Part shown: one piece after another, positions 28,962 to 38,204 of the stretch
Layout of the letters: every line of letters starts with the position of its first letter
How positions within the stretch are numbered: position 1 is the stretch's first letter
DNA from: Candidatus Microsaccharimonas sossegonensis
GTDB taxonomy: Bacteria > Patescibacteriota > Saccharimonadia > Saccharimonadales > Saccharimonadaceae
Reading direction: 5' to 3'
Length of the DNA: 64,000 nucleotides
Assembly (NCBI GenBank): GCA_004100325.1
Contig: SCKX01000001.1
Coordinates: 1 to 64,000 of the forward strand
Program-made: the position numbers and the translations under genes
Notes under the pieces: generated by a model
What the model saw: the letters and a program-made list of their open reading frames with translations, nothing else
Told to the model about the DNA's origin: nothing
The model's database searches: none

Positions 28962-30311
28962 TTAATGAACGTACTGGTAAAGGCTTGCTTGACCGGCGCT
29001 AATCGTACGGGTGTTTATAATGTTAAATCCACCATACGCCCAGTTATTCATCTCACTGATGACGACGGTTCCATCGGCTGCAACACTTTCAACGACAGCG
29101 TTGTGACCAGGATTTCCCGCTTGGACGAGGACAGCTCCAAAAGCCGGTGTGTTGTCAACCACATACCCAGCGGCACGGCCACTGATTGCCCACGAACCAC
29201 CATTACCCCAGAAGCTTCCGACGGGCATACCCAAGGCTAAGCGACGCTCGTATACGTACCATGTACAGTTACCCCAGGCATATTTATTACCAGGTGATGG
29301 CGGGCGGGTATTTACATAGGCACCACCCCCAATACCAGCGCTCATAGAACCTGTAGCACCAGTAGTACCTGTCACACTCGTGTTTGCGGTGTATCTGACA
29401 GGCGCTACGTACCCAGGCTGTTCATTGTTAGGAAGAACACCATTTGGAATAATGATTTTCATACCAGGTGTGATACCACTAATTTCAAGGTCGTTATAGG
29501 TAGTGATAAGTGATACGTCGGACTTGTATTTATCGGCAATAATCTGGAGTGTATCTCCAGTCTTCACAGTGTATGCGATACCATCGCGAGGAAGAATAGT
29601 GAGGCTAGAGCCCACAATCAATGTATCAGTACTAAGGTTATTAGCCCATTTTAAGGTCTGCTTTGAAATACCATATTTTGCAGCAATTGAATCTGTTGTA
29701 TCGCCAGCCGCAACCGTATAACTGGTTATCTGCCGGCTGGCTGAAGCAACTTGGATAATCTGAGGTTTTGAAATTGCAGAGCCATCAGAGCTTGGAAGCG
29801 CACTTTGAATTTGGGTGGAAATGGCCATGCTTACTACCGATGGTGCGACGGAAAGATTTGTCGTATTTGCAACATTTGCCGCAATATTGGAAGCAACGAC
29901 GTCATTAACGGTGGCGGGTGCATCTGTCGGGGTTGTCGTAGTCGTTGCAATAGGTGCAGTGTTTGCGAGTCCGGAGACTTGCTGTGGTGCGCGGTAACCG
30001 ATAGCAATAAGTACGACCAGCAGTGCAAAAACACTTGCGTAGACAGCAACGCTGGACGATTTAATTCGACTTTTGTCTTTTATAAAACGTTTTCGGACGA
30101 GCGGTTGCGGCGACGTGGCCACAACGGATCCGTCGGCAGTGTTGCCAGTGATGTGATTACGGATTGTTGTTCTCCTGCCACACCGTATTACTACGAGGGC
30201 GACTACCTTACTAAGTCTTACTTCCACACAGGAAAGGGGTACATGTCGACCGATGTCATTAGTATTATTTCTTAAATATCGGTACCCGTGCGACCGTTTT
30301 GGTAGGCTCAT
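28962..30311 (-). CDS. LysM-CHAP cell-wall hydrolase
   Basis: 449 residues. An N-terminal cytoplasmic part of about 80 residues precedes a membrane segment (about 88-108), a Thr/Ala/Ser-rich linker, two LysM domains (about 198-242 and 246-290) and a C-terminal CHAP domain with catalytic Cys in WGNCTWYVYERR and His in PGHNAVVE. It is expected to bind and cut peptidoglycan during division or host contact. The ATG at 30311 has AGGA with suitable spacing. Another ATG four bases upstream opens an overlapping 16-codon frame (MNEPTKTVARVPIFKK). A promoter about 100 bases upstream gives a real leader. Confidence 0.9.
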   Translation of the reverse strand: MSLPKRSHGYRYLRNNTNDIGRHVPLSCVEVRLSKVVALVVIRCGRRTTIRNHITGNTADGSVVATSPQPLVRKRFIKDKSRIKSSSVAVYASVFALLVVLIAIGYRAPQQVSGLANTAPIATTTTTPTDAPATVNDVVASNIAANVANTTNLSVAPSVVSMAISTQIQSALPSSDGSAISKPQIIQVASASRQITSYTVAAGDTTDSIAAKYGISKQTLKWANNLSTDTLIVGSSLTILPRDGIAYTVKTGDTLQIIADKYKSDVSLITTYNDLEISGITPGMKIIIPNGVLPNNEQPGYVAPVRYTANTSVTGTTGATGSMSAGIGGGAYVNTRPPSPGNKYAWGNCTWYVYERRLALGMPVGSFWGNGGSWAISGRAAGYVVDNTPAFGAVLVQAGNPGHNAVVESVAADGTVVISEMNNWAYGGFNIINTRTISAGQASLYQYVH

Positions 30312-30410
30312 TCATGTCCTGTTCTCCCCACTCGCATGCGTTTATGTTCATAAGTTTTTACAACTTATTTAGATATCACTAGTAGACAGTACCACGTATG
30401 TGCTTTCACA

Positions 30411-30439
30411 ATTGTAACAAAAAACGGTTTTATGGTCAA
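30411..30439 (-). promoter_or_regulatory. Promoter of the LysM-CHAP gene
   Basis: TTGACC (30434-30439), 17-base spacer and TGT-TACAAT (30411-30416) on the minus strand. The leader that follows has a small hairpin AAGTT/AACTT and runs about 95 bases to the start codon. Confidence 0.75.
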
Positions 30440-30493
30440 TTTTGTTTGTGGTTTTTTTGTAAAAATTTTAGTGATACTGGATTAAAATATATG

Positions 30494-31519
30494 CTAATTT
30501 GTACTACACTTTTTCTGACAATACGCCTTTATGTTCGCTTCATGCTCACTTAAAGTATGAGCATAATAGGTCGTTCCATCATCGCCACTCAGAAAATAGA
30601 GGTTATCCCCAGGCGCTGGATTAGCTACTGCCAACAAAGAGGCGAGACCAGGTACAGAAATTGGCCCTGGAGGCAACCCTTTGTAAATACGAGTATTATA
30701 CGGGGATTCGAGCGTTGGATCGCGTGCTACCCCTGTTTTATCTGCGATGTATTGATAGGTCACATCAGATCCCAGTGGCATATTTTGTGCTAAACGAAGG
30801 TAAAAAACCTGGGCGATCTGCGCTTCGCTGCCAGAGGTGGCTTCTCTTTGAATAATAGAGGCTAATGTAATCCCCTGGTATAGTGTGAGACCCTGCGCCT
30901 TATACTTAGCAACCAGGTTATTGTCCTTGATAATTTTTTCGTATTGTATAAAGGTCATATTAAGAATAGCGCTAACAGTCGCGTTGCTCGCTATGTTGTA
31001 TGTCTCACCATAAATATACCCTTCCAAATCACTCCCAAGCGGCTTCGCATCAAACAGTGGGGTCGTATAGGTTGCTGCTAAGGCTGCATCTACTTCCTGG
31101 GCACTATACCCCGCTTTAATCAAAACCGTCCGGTTTTGTGCAAGCGTTGCGCCAGGAAGGAATGTAATCGTTAAAGCATCAGTATTGCCATTTACCAAAT
31201 GCGTCACGATTTGAGGCGTTGATTCAGCTGGTGATAATCGATAGTCTCCGGCTTGCAGTTTGTTTTGGGTGTTCGTAAAACGCGTATATAGAGAGAAAGC
31301 TTGTGTACTACGGATAACTCCTTTTTCTTTTAATAGTGTCGCGATACTATTTGGTGGCGTGCCAGTTGGAATCGTCAGTTTCACAAGCTCGGATTGACGA
31401 GAACCAACTGGGCTAAGCTGAGATTGATACCACAGCAAGGAAGCTGCTACCAATACAACCAGGAGTACCACCACTCCTAAGACACTAAAGAGGACAATTT
31501 TCTTTGTACTTCCAGACAT
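30494..31519 (-). CDS. mltG: Endolytic transglycosylase MltG
   Basis: 341 residues. One N-terminal membrane segment (about 8-30), then a LysM-like subdomain and the YceG catalytic domain with the conserved glutamate in ASIIQREATSG and the closing YNTRIYKGLPPGPI signature. MltG cuts nascent glycan strands and sets glycan length. Its ATG overlaps the ruvX stop by one base, as in the common ruvX-mltG arrangement of Gram-positive bacteria, so they are co-transcribed. Confidence 0.95.
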   Translation of the reverse strand: MSGSTKKIVLFSVLGVVVLLVVLVAASLLWYQSQLSPVGSRQSELVKLTIPTGTPPNSIATLLKEKGVIRSTQAFSLYTRFTNTQNKLQAGDYRLSPAESTPQIVTHLVNGNTDALTITFLPGATLAQNRTVLIKAGYSAQEVDAALAATYTTPLFDAKPLGSDLEGYIYGETYNIASNATVSAILNMTFIQYEKIIKDNNLVAKYKAQGLTLYQGITLASIIQREATSGSEAQIAQVFYLRLAQNMPLGSDVTYQYIADKTGVARDPTLESPYNTRIYKGLPPGPISVPGLASLLAVANPAPGDNLYFLSGDDGTTYYAHTLSEHEANIKAYCQKKCSTN

Positions 31520-31920
31520 TACTTCGTCTCCATATAATCTTCAAGGATGATCGCCGCTGCTTGCGCATCTATATCACCTTTCGTATAGGGGTTTTTTGTA
31601 TTTTTTAGACGATTTTCTGCTATCACGCTTGTGAGGGACTCGTCTTGAAACACTATCTCCTCAGCAATATTTTTTAGTTTGTCGGCAAACTGTTCAACAT
31701 AACATGTTTGTGCGGTGGTTTCTCCCAGTTGATTGCGTGGATAACCAACAATGATTGTTTTTGCACCCTCACGTATCATAATCTCGGCAATCTTGCTGAG
31801 TTCATTGCCATCGACAGCAATAGTATCGAAAGCAACCGCAATCCGTACAGAAGTATCTGCAACAGCAACACCAATACGCTTTTCGCCAACATCCAGACAG
31901 ACAAGAGTTTGACTAGCCAT
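31519..31920 (-). CDS. ruvX: Putative pre-16S rRNA nuclease / RuvX
   Basis: 133 residues with an RNase-H-like fold: LDVGEKRIGVAVAD at the start, VGYPRN in the middle, QDESLTS and a terminal DAQAAAIILEDYM acidic motif. YqgF family members mature 16S rRNA or act on branched DNA. It overlaps the upstream baseplate-J-like gene by eight bases and mltG by one base, giving a tight operon. Confidence 0.94.
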   Translation of the reverse strand: MASQTLVCLDVGEKRIGVAVADTSVRIAVAFDTIAVDGNELSKIAEIMIREGAKTIIVGYPRNQLGETTAQTCYVEQFADKLKNIAEEIVFQDESLTSVIAENRLKNTKNPYTKGDIDAQAAAIILEDYMETK

Positions 31921-33583
31921 TTTGGACTTGGAATTGAATGTTGATCTTGTTAGGGTCGTTTGGAACTCTCCGTACCCAGAAGTACGAGAATTTCACATCG
32001 ACATTTTGAATTCCGTTGATCTGTTGAAGGGTTGACTGCACTTCGCCATAAATTTTTCCCTTCACTTGTTGCTTGATCTGGTTTTCGTCAATCTTTGGCC
32101 CAATTTGTCCTGTTGCAGTAATAGCGACCTGCATGACGTCACCTTGTTTCGTGAAATTACTTAGGCCAACGTTCTTAATACCAGTATCGTAAATCTTTTG
32201 GGTGTTGCCATCTTTTATCTGCGCAGTCAAACTGCTATTTAAATAACTATCAAGCTCAGCAGTAGCGACTGCGTAGATCGTATATGTCGTGGTGATAGTC
32301 AATGTCGCTTTACCTGAACTTGCTTCGCTGTTAACGGTTGGTGAAGATACCGCTGGAGCACGCTCAACCGTAAAACTGCTATCGATCACTTTTTCACCAT
32401 TCATAAACTTTGCAGTTAATAATTTTTTTTCTGCGTCAGTTGATTGACCAATCAGTTGACCGGTTGCTTGATCAATATCAGCCTGTGAGACAACCTTTGC
32501 GATTCTACTCGTACCACCAGAAGTCGGTGCGGTAAATGTTCCTGTCGTTCCATTTGGACCAGCCGTCGTACCAGATACGTCGTTATAGTCCGTCCCAGGA
32601 TTTTGTGCGGTCACCGTGACATTCACCGATTGAGCACAGTAGGTCGGAAAACAAGGCACACTTGCAGGAACAACCACATCCTTGTCGGTCGTAAACACTA
32701 GTCCGCTAGAGGTTGTAAAACGACTCCCCGCCGGAACAGGTTGATCGCTTTGTGACAACTTTGAAACTTTTAGTGTTCCTGTTGCCGGTGTACCCACATC
32801 CTTTGTTCCCGTAGCATCAAAAGTCAGCGTTTCATCCTTTTTTTCAGATTGAGAAACAGACTGTATGACGCCAGTTTTATAATCGGTTGCCGCTGTTCCA
32901 CCTAATTTAACGGTCGCACTGACTGGGCTTGGTGTCGTTGCTGCTGTCACGATAATCGTTGCTGCCGGCGCAAAGACGAACATCCAAATAAGGAGCGCGA
33001 TCAAAAGAATACCGGCACCGATACCTAAGAAAAGTCGCTTTCGAAACTTATCAAAGTTAGGAATTTTTATTTTGCTGCTTGATGCTCTGGCGCTTTTTCC
33101 CACAACATACGACGTTGCGGCCATCACCGGCAGTGGTTTAGTGACATCATCTTGATCAACGTCAATCGAATCAATCACGTTGCTTCGCCCACCCATACTA
33201 GTCGGACGAGTAGCATCTTTTATCTTTAGGTTGCCGGCATGGTCACCAACAGGTAGAGCTGCGCCATCAATAATGTCATCGCCGTCATCCACCATAATTG
33301 CTGCAACTTCGGCGATCTCGGGCTTGGTTTGAAGATTTTTTGCAACCGGAATCAACGCATTGGACGCGAGTGCGATCAATGCTTGGTTATTAGTAATCAA
33401 GACAAGCTGCTTTTTATCAGCTTTTGCCATACGATCAAGAAGGCGCAGGTTGACTGCACTTTGGAGTGTTCCGGCTCGTTTTGGTGGAACAACGGCGACG
33501 ATCTTTTCGTTGGCTTTTTTTATCTTACCAATAATGGCAGTAACATCGTCGTCGACATCGATGTAAATGACGTCTTTATTCAT
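31913..33583 (-). CDS. Single-pass membrane protein, baseplate-J-like
   Basis: 556 residues. An N-terminal cytoplasmic domain of about 190 residues has a Rossmann-like feel (repeated hydrophobic strands, KQLVLITNNQALIALAS). One membrane segment follows at about 197-218. The long extracellular part has a Thr/Ser-rich baseplate-J-like pattern (GTLKV..., PAGSRFTTSSGLVFTT, and a VTAQNPGTDYNDV turn). Proteins of this type are frequent in Patescibacteria beside FtsA/PilM-type ATPases; the function is unknown, possibly envelope or pilus assembly. It sits two bases from the FtsA-like gene and overlaps ruvX. Confidence 0.7.
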   Translation of the reverse strand: MNKDVIYIDVDDDVTAIIGKIKKANEKIVAVVPPKRAGTLQSAVNLRLLDRMAKADKKQLVLITNNQALIALASNALIPVAKNLQTKPEIAEVAAIMVDDGDDIIDGAALPVGDHAGNLKIKDATRPTSMGGRSNVIDSIDVDQDDVTKPLPVMAATSYVVGKSARASSSKIKIPNFDKFRKRLFLGIGAGILLIALLIWMFVFAPAATIIVTAATTPSPVSATVKLGGTAATDYKTGVIQSVSQSEKKDETLTFDATGTKDVGTPATGTLKVSKLSQSDQPVPAGSRFTTSSGLVFTTDKDVVVPASVPCFPTYCAQSVNVTVTAQNPGTDYNDVSGTTAGPNGTTGTFTAPTSGGTSRIAKVVSQADIDQATGQLIGQSTDAEKKLLTAKFMNGEKVIDSSFTVERAPAVSSPTVNSEASSGKATLTITTTYTIYAVATAELDSYLNSSLTAQIKDGNTQKIYDTGIKNVGLSNFTKQGDVMQVAITATGQIGPKIDENQIKQQVKGKIYGEVQSTLQQINGIQNVDVKFSYFWVRRVPNDPNKINIQFQVQNG

Positions 33584-33584
33584 G

Positions 33585-34850
33585 CTAAATTCTCAAAAGG
33601 CGATTAAGTTTTTCCTTGATAGAATCACCCTCTCCACTCCCTAGTATTGTATCATAGCCAACCCTTAGCAGTCCCATTGCGGTAATAAAGGTATGGTCCG
33701 TGACGTCGTTCGTTGTATCTGTCACGCCGATCACTTCTGAAGGGCTGATAAGATGAACGGTAGGTTGTTTCGTGAACGGAAGTTCCTTACGCCATTCGCT
33801 ACCTTCAAGCGCTGTTACCAGCTTTTCAAGACTTGACCCACCACCACAAAGCAACATGCGGTTCGGAAGATGATCAATCGAATCAAACTCACTCAGCGCT
33901 AGCTCAACACCTGCAATCCAGACCTCGAGCGTTTTACCTATAGCCTCATTCACTTCTTTGGCAACCGATGGTTTGATCTGGTCATGACCAATGTTAATTT
34001 TTAGTTTTTCCGCATCTTTATAAGAAAGCTCCATGTCGCTGGCTATTGTCTGCGTAAAACTTCGACCACCAATACCAAACATCTTGGTACCCTCAACACC
34101 GCCATCGTTCACGACGGCGATATCTGTGGTACCACCTCCGACATCGGCAAGAATAGCTGTAAAGTTGCTGCTGGCGTCGTTTCCTAGAACCGATCGGCTG
34201 ACTGCAAAAGGCTCGGCTGCAACAGCGAGGAGTTCAAGCGAAAGTTCATCCGCCACCCGCTCAAGCGCCCCAATATGCACCATTGGGGCAAAAGCCGTAT
34301 AAATCTGTACCGCAACGTCCCGACCCTGAAAGCCAATTGGATTACTGACCTTGTACCCATCAATATGAATACTGACAAGGGCACTGTTAACCAACTTTAC
34401 CTCAACTTCGTCGTTACCAGACTCGAGGGCAATCTGTCGCTGCGCTTTAATTTGAGCTCGCTCCTGGACTTTTTCGATAATAAATTCCATCTCAGACGAA
34501 TCCAGCGGACGATCCGGTTGTGGACGACGATAACGAATCGTATCCGTTACACCCTTCACAAGCTCACCGGCAATGCCAATCACCACTCTCTTGGCCTGTA
34601 GTCCGGCCTGCTCTTCCGCATCGGCTAACGCTTCTTCGCAGTTTCGCACTACCCCAGCAATATCGGCGATTGCACCGGAGTGCATATCGCTTACCTCTTG
34701 ACGAGAACGACCGACGCCGACGATCTCAAGATCTTCGTCCCCAACTTTGGCAATGAGGGCCTTCACAAATTCCGTACCAATGTCGAGCGCAACAATGTAA
34801 TCATCGGCTGGCGCTTTTTTGCGAGCTTTTCGAAATTTTTCTAATACCAT
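33585..34850 (-). CDS. FtsA/PilM-like actin-fold ATPase
   Basis: 421 residues. The actin fold shows VALDIGTEFVKALIA (phosphate 1), ADVGGGTTDIAVV (phosphate 2) and LLCGGGSSLEKL (adenosine motif). An SHS2-type insertion is present, as in FtsA and PilM. FtsA tethers FtsZ; PilM acts in type IV pilus assembly. The C-terminus lacks a clear amphipathic membrane-targeting helix, although KEKLNRLLRI is weakly amphipathic. The adjacency to a membrane protein of unknown role and not to ftsZ makes the PilM-like option plausible. No ribosome binding site is obvious; a TATATAAT element lies 11 bases upstream. Confidence 0.82.
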   Translation of the reverse strand: MVLEKFRKARKKAPADDYIVALDIGTEFVKALIAKVGDEDLEIVGVGRSRQEVSDMHSGAIADIAGVVRNCEEALADAEEQAGLQAKRVVIGIAGELVKGVTDTIRYRRPQPDRPLDSSEMEFIIEKVQERAQIKAQRQIALESGNDEVEVKLVNSALVSIHIDGYKVSNPIGFQGRDVAVQIYTAFAPMVHIGALERVADELSLELLAVAAEPFAVSRSVLGNDASSNFTAILADVGGGTTDIAVVNDGGVEGTKMFGIGGRSFTQTIASDMELSYKDAEKLKINIGHDQIKPSVAKEVNEAIGKTLEVWIAGVELALSEFDSIDHLPNRMLLCGGGSSLEKLVTALEGSEWRKELPFTKQPTVHLISPSEVIGVTDTTNDVTDHTFITAMGLLRVGYDTILGSGEGDSIKEKLNRLLRI

Positions 34851-34931
34851 ATGTACCGTCCATTATATAACATTGGTGCTTATGCTCCTAAAGGTTGTAA
34901 AATTATTGATTTTGTGCTATAATATATTAAT

Positions 34932-35789
34932 ATGGAACAAAGCCTGTCAGACGACCTTAGCCCCCAAGAACAAAGACGGGCAGAATTTCAACAATTAGCT
35001 CTAGACCTTATTGATGGTCGTTATGAACTTGAATCAGAAGTGAAACAAAAAGCCACGACTTGGTCAACACTACTCAGTGGCTACAGTCGTGATAACCTTC
35101 AGCTGCCAGACTTCCTCAATCTTCCACGGAATGCAAATGGTATTTCAGGTAGTATGAATTTTGAGGTTGGGGCCAACGGTGGCGAGACCAGAGTCTCTAA
35201 AATTATTATCGTACCAGATGATGCCCTACCCATCACCATACGCGATGACCATGGCATTATACTACAAGAATTGGGTGACTCAATATCACCACTTCCTCAA
35301 ACGGCATTTGTAGAAACGCTGTACAGTCTTTTCCCTGAAAATGTCAGGTATAAACTAACTGTCGACACCGCCGTTGATGTTATTAGCCAATTATCACCAG
35401 AAAGTTACACTGTCTACGAATTCGAGGATGATTCAGCCGATTACCTTACAAAGATACGTGTTTCTCATACAGAAACTGTTGACGATAGCATTTTCAGTCT
35501 GGAGGTAGCAAAAACTATTATTCACCCATCGGGACATCTTCTTGGTACGCGTATGAACTTATCAGAGTCTATACAGCGTCAAATAAAGGGCGTCGATGTG
35601 ACGCGCAACAATCTTTCTATTGATGTTAGTAGAAATGCTTCACCAATTATTGAACTGTCGTTCGAGACACTTTCTGGAGATAAGATTATCCCTGTTACGC
35701 TCCCAACGAGACGACATATTGATGATGTCATGGACGCAATTATGCGACTAAACGAGTACGGCTTTAATACGCCTAATGCCAGCGCTTGA
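34932..35789 (+). CDS. Hypothetical protein, 285 aa
   Basis: Soluble protein with no signal peptide or membrane segment, acidic, rich in beta-strand patterns. I do not recognise a family. TGC-TATAAT at 34918-34923 ends eight bases before the ATG, making a leaderless mRNA likely. It is divergent from the FtsA-like gene, and its last 42 bases overlap the end of the convergent alaS on the other strand. Confidence 0.72.
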   Translation: MEQSLSDDLSPQEQRRAEFQQLALDLIDGRYELESEVKQKATTWSTLLSGYSRDNLQLPDFLNLPRNANGISGSMNFEVGANGGETRVSKIIIVPDDALPITIRDDHGIILQELGDSISPLPQTAFVETLYSLFPENVRYKLTVDTAVDVISQLSPESYTVYEFEDDSADYLTKIRVSHTETVDDSIFSLEVAKTIIHPSGHLLGTRMNLSESIQRQIKGVDVTRNNLSIDVSRNASPIIELSFETLSGDKIIPVTLPTRRHIDDVMDAIMRLNEYGFNTPNASA

Positions 35790-37640
35790 TGATTCTTCTT
35801 TCATAATCTTAAAAACTTTATCACCAGGCTGAATCAGTTCACGTGTGTGCTCGACGTGGGGACCGCCGCAAATTTCGAAGCTAAACGGCTTGTCTTCATT
35901 ATCAGCAATCATTTGGTAGACTTTCACTGTTTCGCCGTAACGATCACCAAACTGCCCTAATGCTCCCATCTCTTCGCGGGCAACTTTTGTCGGGTATTCC
36001 GAATAACTAATCTTCAGGTCCTTTTTAATTTCGCGGTTGACAATGTCTTCGACTTCACGAATTTGTTCGGGTGTCATTTTTTCAGGATGTGAAAAGTCAA
36101 AACGCAGTCGTTCTTCGGTGATATTTGAACCGTGTTGCACCACGTGATCACCCAGTACCTGACGAAGCGCCGCGTACATCAAGTGTGTTGCTGTGTGGTA
36201 CTGTTTGTGAATTTCAGTCTGTCCCCCTAGGCCACCCTTGAAGGTTCCCTTGGCGGCAGTTTGCGAACGTTGACGCTGGGCTTGCATGTTGGCGTCAAAT
36301 TCCTCTCGCCAATTTTCCGACAGGGTAATAGCTTGCTTGAAAGCTTCTTCGGTTGAAAGTTCAATCGGGAATCCATAGGTGTCATATAGTGTAAAAATAT
36401 CGGCGCCGGTCAGACCGTTATCTTTCAGTTTCGTCATTTCGTTAATGCCTTTTCGGAGTGTCTGTCGGAAGACTTTTTCTTCTTTGACTAAAATCGCGAT
36501 AATGTCGTCACGCTTCAGGGCAACTTCTGGATAATCACTATCGTACATGTCAGCAATAACCGGTACGATACTTTCGAGGAAATTCTGTTCAATACCAAGG
36601 TCAAAGGCAAAGCGAATAGCTCGCCTGATCAAACGGCGCATCACGTAGCCTTGTTCTTTGTTCGAAGGTGTGACGCCATCGACCGCCAGAAAAGTGGCCG
36701 CTCGCAGGTGATCGGCAATCACACGCATACTGGAGGTGTTATTTTCGTAGTTTTTGCGAGAGAGTTTTTGCAGTTGCTCAATGATTGGCCACAGCAGGCT
36801 GATTTTAAAGACATCCGGACTGTTGATGCTTGCGGCGGCAATTCGCTCCAGACCACCGCCAAAGTCAACATTTTGTTTTTCGAGTGGTTCAAATGAACCG
36901 TCTTCCAGGCGACGGTACTGCATAAAGACTTGGTTACCAATTTCCATGAATTGCCCACTATCGCTAGCTGGGTGCGCCGCGCCGTAGCCTGTGGCGTGAT
37001 GTTCAGAACCAAAATCGTAAAAAACTTCACTATCGGGACCACATGGATCACCGATTGGCGTTTTATCAATGCCACCACCCCGAGACCACCAGTTTTCACC
37101 GTCGTCGTAAAAGAAGATGCGTTCGCCGGGTTTGATGCCGCGGGCGTTGCCATCTGCTTGTGAACCGACTTCAACAATTTTTGCCTCAATACCCTTTTCT
37201 GCAAATACTTTCTGCCAAATGTTTGCGACCTCATCATCACGTGGAATACCATGCGCTTCATCACCAATAAACGCCGTGACATATATCTTGTGTGGGTCGA
37301 GTCCGACCTTTTCAGTTAAGAATTCAAAAAACCAACGAATTTGCTGTTCTTTAAAGTAATCTCCTAGGCTCCAGTTACCAAGCATTTCAAAAAACGTCGT
37401 GTGACGATTATCGCCCACGTCTTCAATATCCTGAGCCCGCAGTGCTGTCTGGCTGTCAACCAGGCGCACACCGTCCTGATGTGGTTCCCCTAGCAGGTAG
37501 GGAAGGAGCGGCTGCATACCACTGCCTGTAAAGAGCGTCGTTGGGTCGTTATACGGTACCAGTTTGGCACGTGGAATAATGACGTGGCCACGTTCTTTAA
37601 AAAACTCTAGGTATGAGTTGCGGATTTCTTGTGCGTTCAT
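35748..37640 (-). CDS. alaS: Alanyl-tRNA synthetase, short form
   Basis: 630 residues against about 870 in most bacteria. The class II catalytic core opens with RNSYLEFFKERGH; GGGLERIA and GDPCGPDSE are also conserved, followed by the tRNA-recognition and editing regions (HTATHLMYAALR and CGGPHVEHT zinc ligands). The C-terminal oligomerisation/C-Ala domain (DHHA1) is missing. Such shortening occurs in reduced genomes. TGA-TATAAT (37649-37654) lies eight bases before the ATG. The 3' end overlaps a convergent gene by 42 bases. Confidence 0.96.
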   Translation of the reverse strand: MNAQEIRNSYLEFFKERGHVIIPRAKLVPYNDPTTLFTGSGMQPLLPYLLGEPHQDGVRLVDSQTALRAQDIEDVGDNRHTTFFEMLGNWSLGDYFKEQQIRWFFEFLTEKVGLDPHKIYVTAFIGDEAHGIPRDDEVANIWQKVFAEKGIEAKIVEVGSQADGNARGIKPGERIFFYDDGENWWSRGGGIDKTPIGDPCGPDSEVFYDFGSEHHATGYGAAHPASDSGQFMEIGNQVFMQYRRLEDGSFEPLEKQNVDFGGGLERIAAASINSPDVFKISLLWPIIEQLQKLSRKNYENNTSSMRVIADHLRAATFLAVDGVTPSNKEQGYVMRRLIRRAIRFAFDLGIEQNFLESIVPVIADMYDSDYPEVALKRDDIIAILVKEEKVFRQTLRKGINEMTKLKDNGLTGADIFTLYDTYGFPIELSTEEAFKQAITLSENWREEFDANMQAQRQRSQTAAKGTFKGGLGGQTEIHKQYHTATHLMYAALRQVLGDHVVQHGSNITEERLRFDFSHPEKMTPEQIREVEDIVNREIKKDLKISYSEYPTKVAREEMGALGQFGDRYGETVKVYQMIADNEDKPFSFEICGGPHVEHTRELIQPGDKVFKIMKEESSSAGIRRIKAVLV

Positions 37641-37679
37641 AAGGCTTCATTATATCAGTTACGAGCTGTTTCTCGAAAG

Positions 37680-38132
37680 CTAACAACTAGGAACACCTGC
37701 GCCCCACCATACTGGATTGATATTCACACCAGTTTTACAGACTACTTTTGCTTCATAACTTACGAGAATACCATAGCTGTCGGTGTTTGCTGCATCACGC
37801 ACGTACTGATAATCCATCGCTGAGTCAACAGGACGACTGGGGTCATGTGGAATTTTTGAGAGATACTGGGTTAGTGGTGTTGTAAGATTGCTTATTGCAC
37901 AAGGATTTCCGTTGCCACCTGGACAGGCGTCAGGATATTGACTTCTATCTGCCCGGTATTTCTCAATTGCGATTTTTAATTGCATAGTATCGCTCTCTCG
38001 TTGAGAATCACGCGAACGTTGCTGGATACCGGTATACGAAACGATCATGATGGCCGCTAAAATGGCGATGACGGTAATGGCAACGATCAATTCGATAATC
38101 GTAAAACCTTTTTTTGATGCCCACGTATTCAT
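37680..38132 (-). CDS. Type IV pilin-like protein
   Basis: 150 residues. Short leader MNTWASKKG, cleavage before Phe10, then the hydrophobic helix IIELIVAITVIAILAAIMIVS, and Tyr-Thr-Gly-Ile-Gln after it as in many pilins and pseudopilins. The C-terminal half has four cysteines in two pairs (CPGGNGNPC and VVCKTG...PSC). It is a plausible major pilin, since it lacks extra domains. A TATAAC element ends seven bases before the ATG. It lies between alaS and mnmA on the same strand, each with gaps of tens of bases. Confidence 0.9.
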   Translation of the reverse strand: MNTWASKKGFTIIELIVAITVIAILAAIMIVSYTGIQQRSRDSQRESDTMQLKIAIEKYRADRSQYPDACPGGNGNPCAISNLTTPLTQYLSKIPHDPSRPVDSAMDYQYVRDAANTDSYGILVSYEAKVVCKTGVNINPVWWGAGVPSC

Positions 38133-38204
38133 TACTCTAGTTATAACGTACCATCATACTGGTGGCAATGTACTAGCAAGCATAAAGGTGTCAAAAGCCG
38201 CGAA

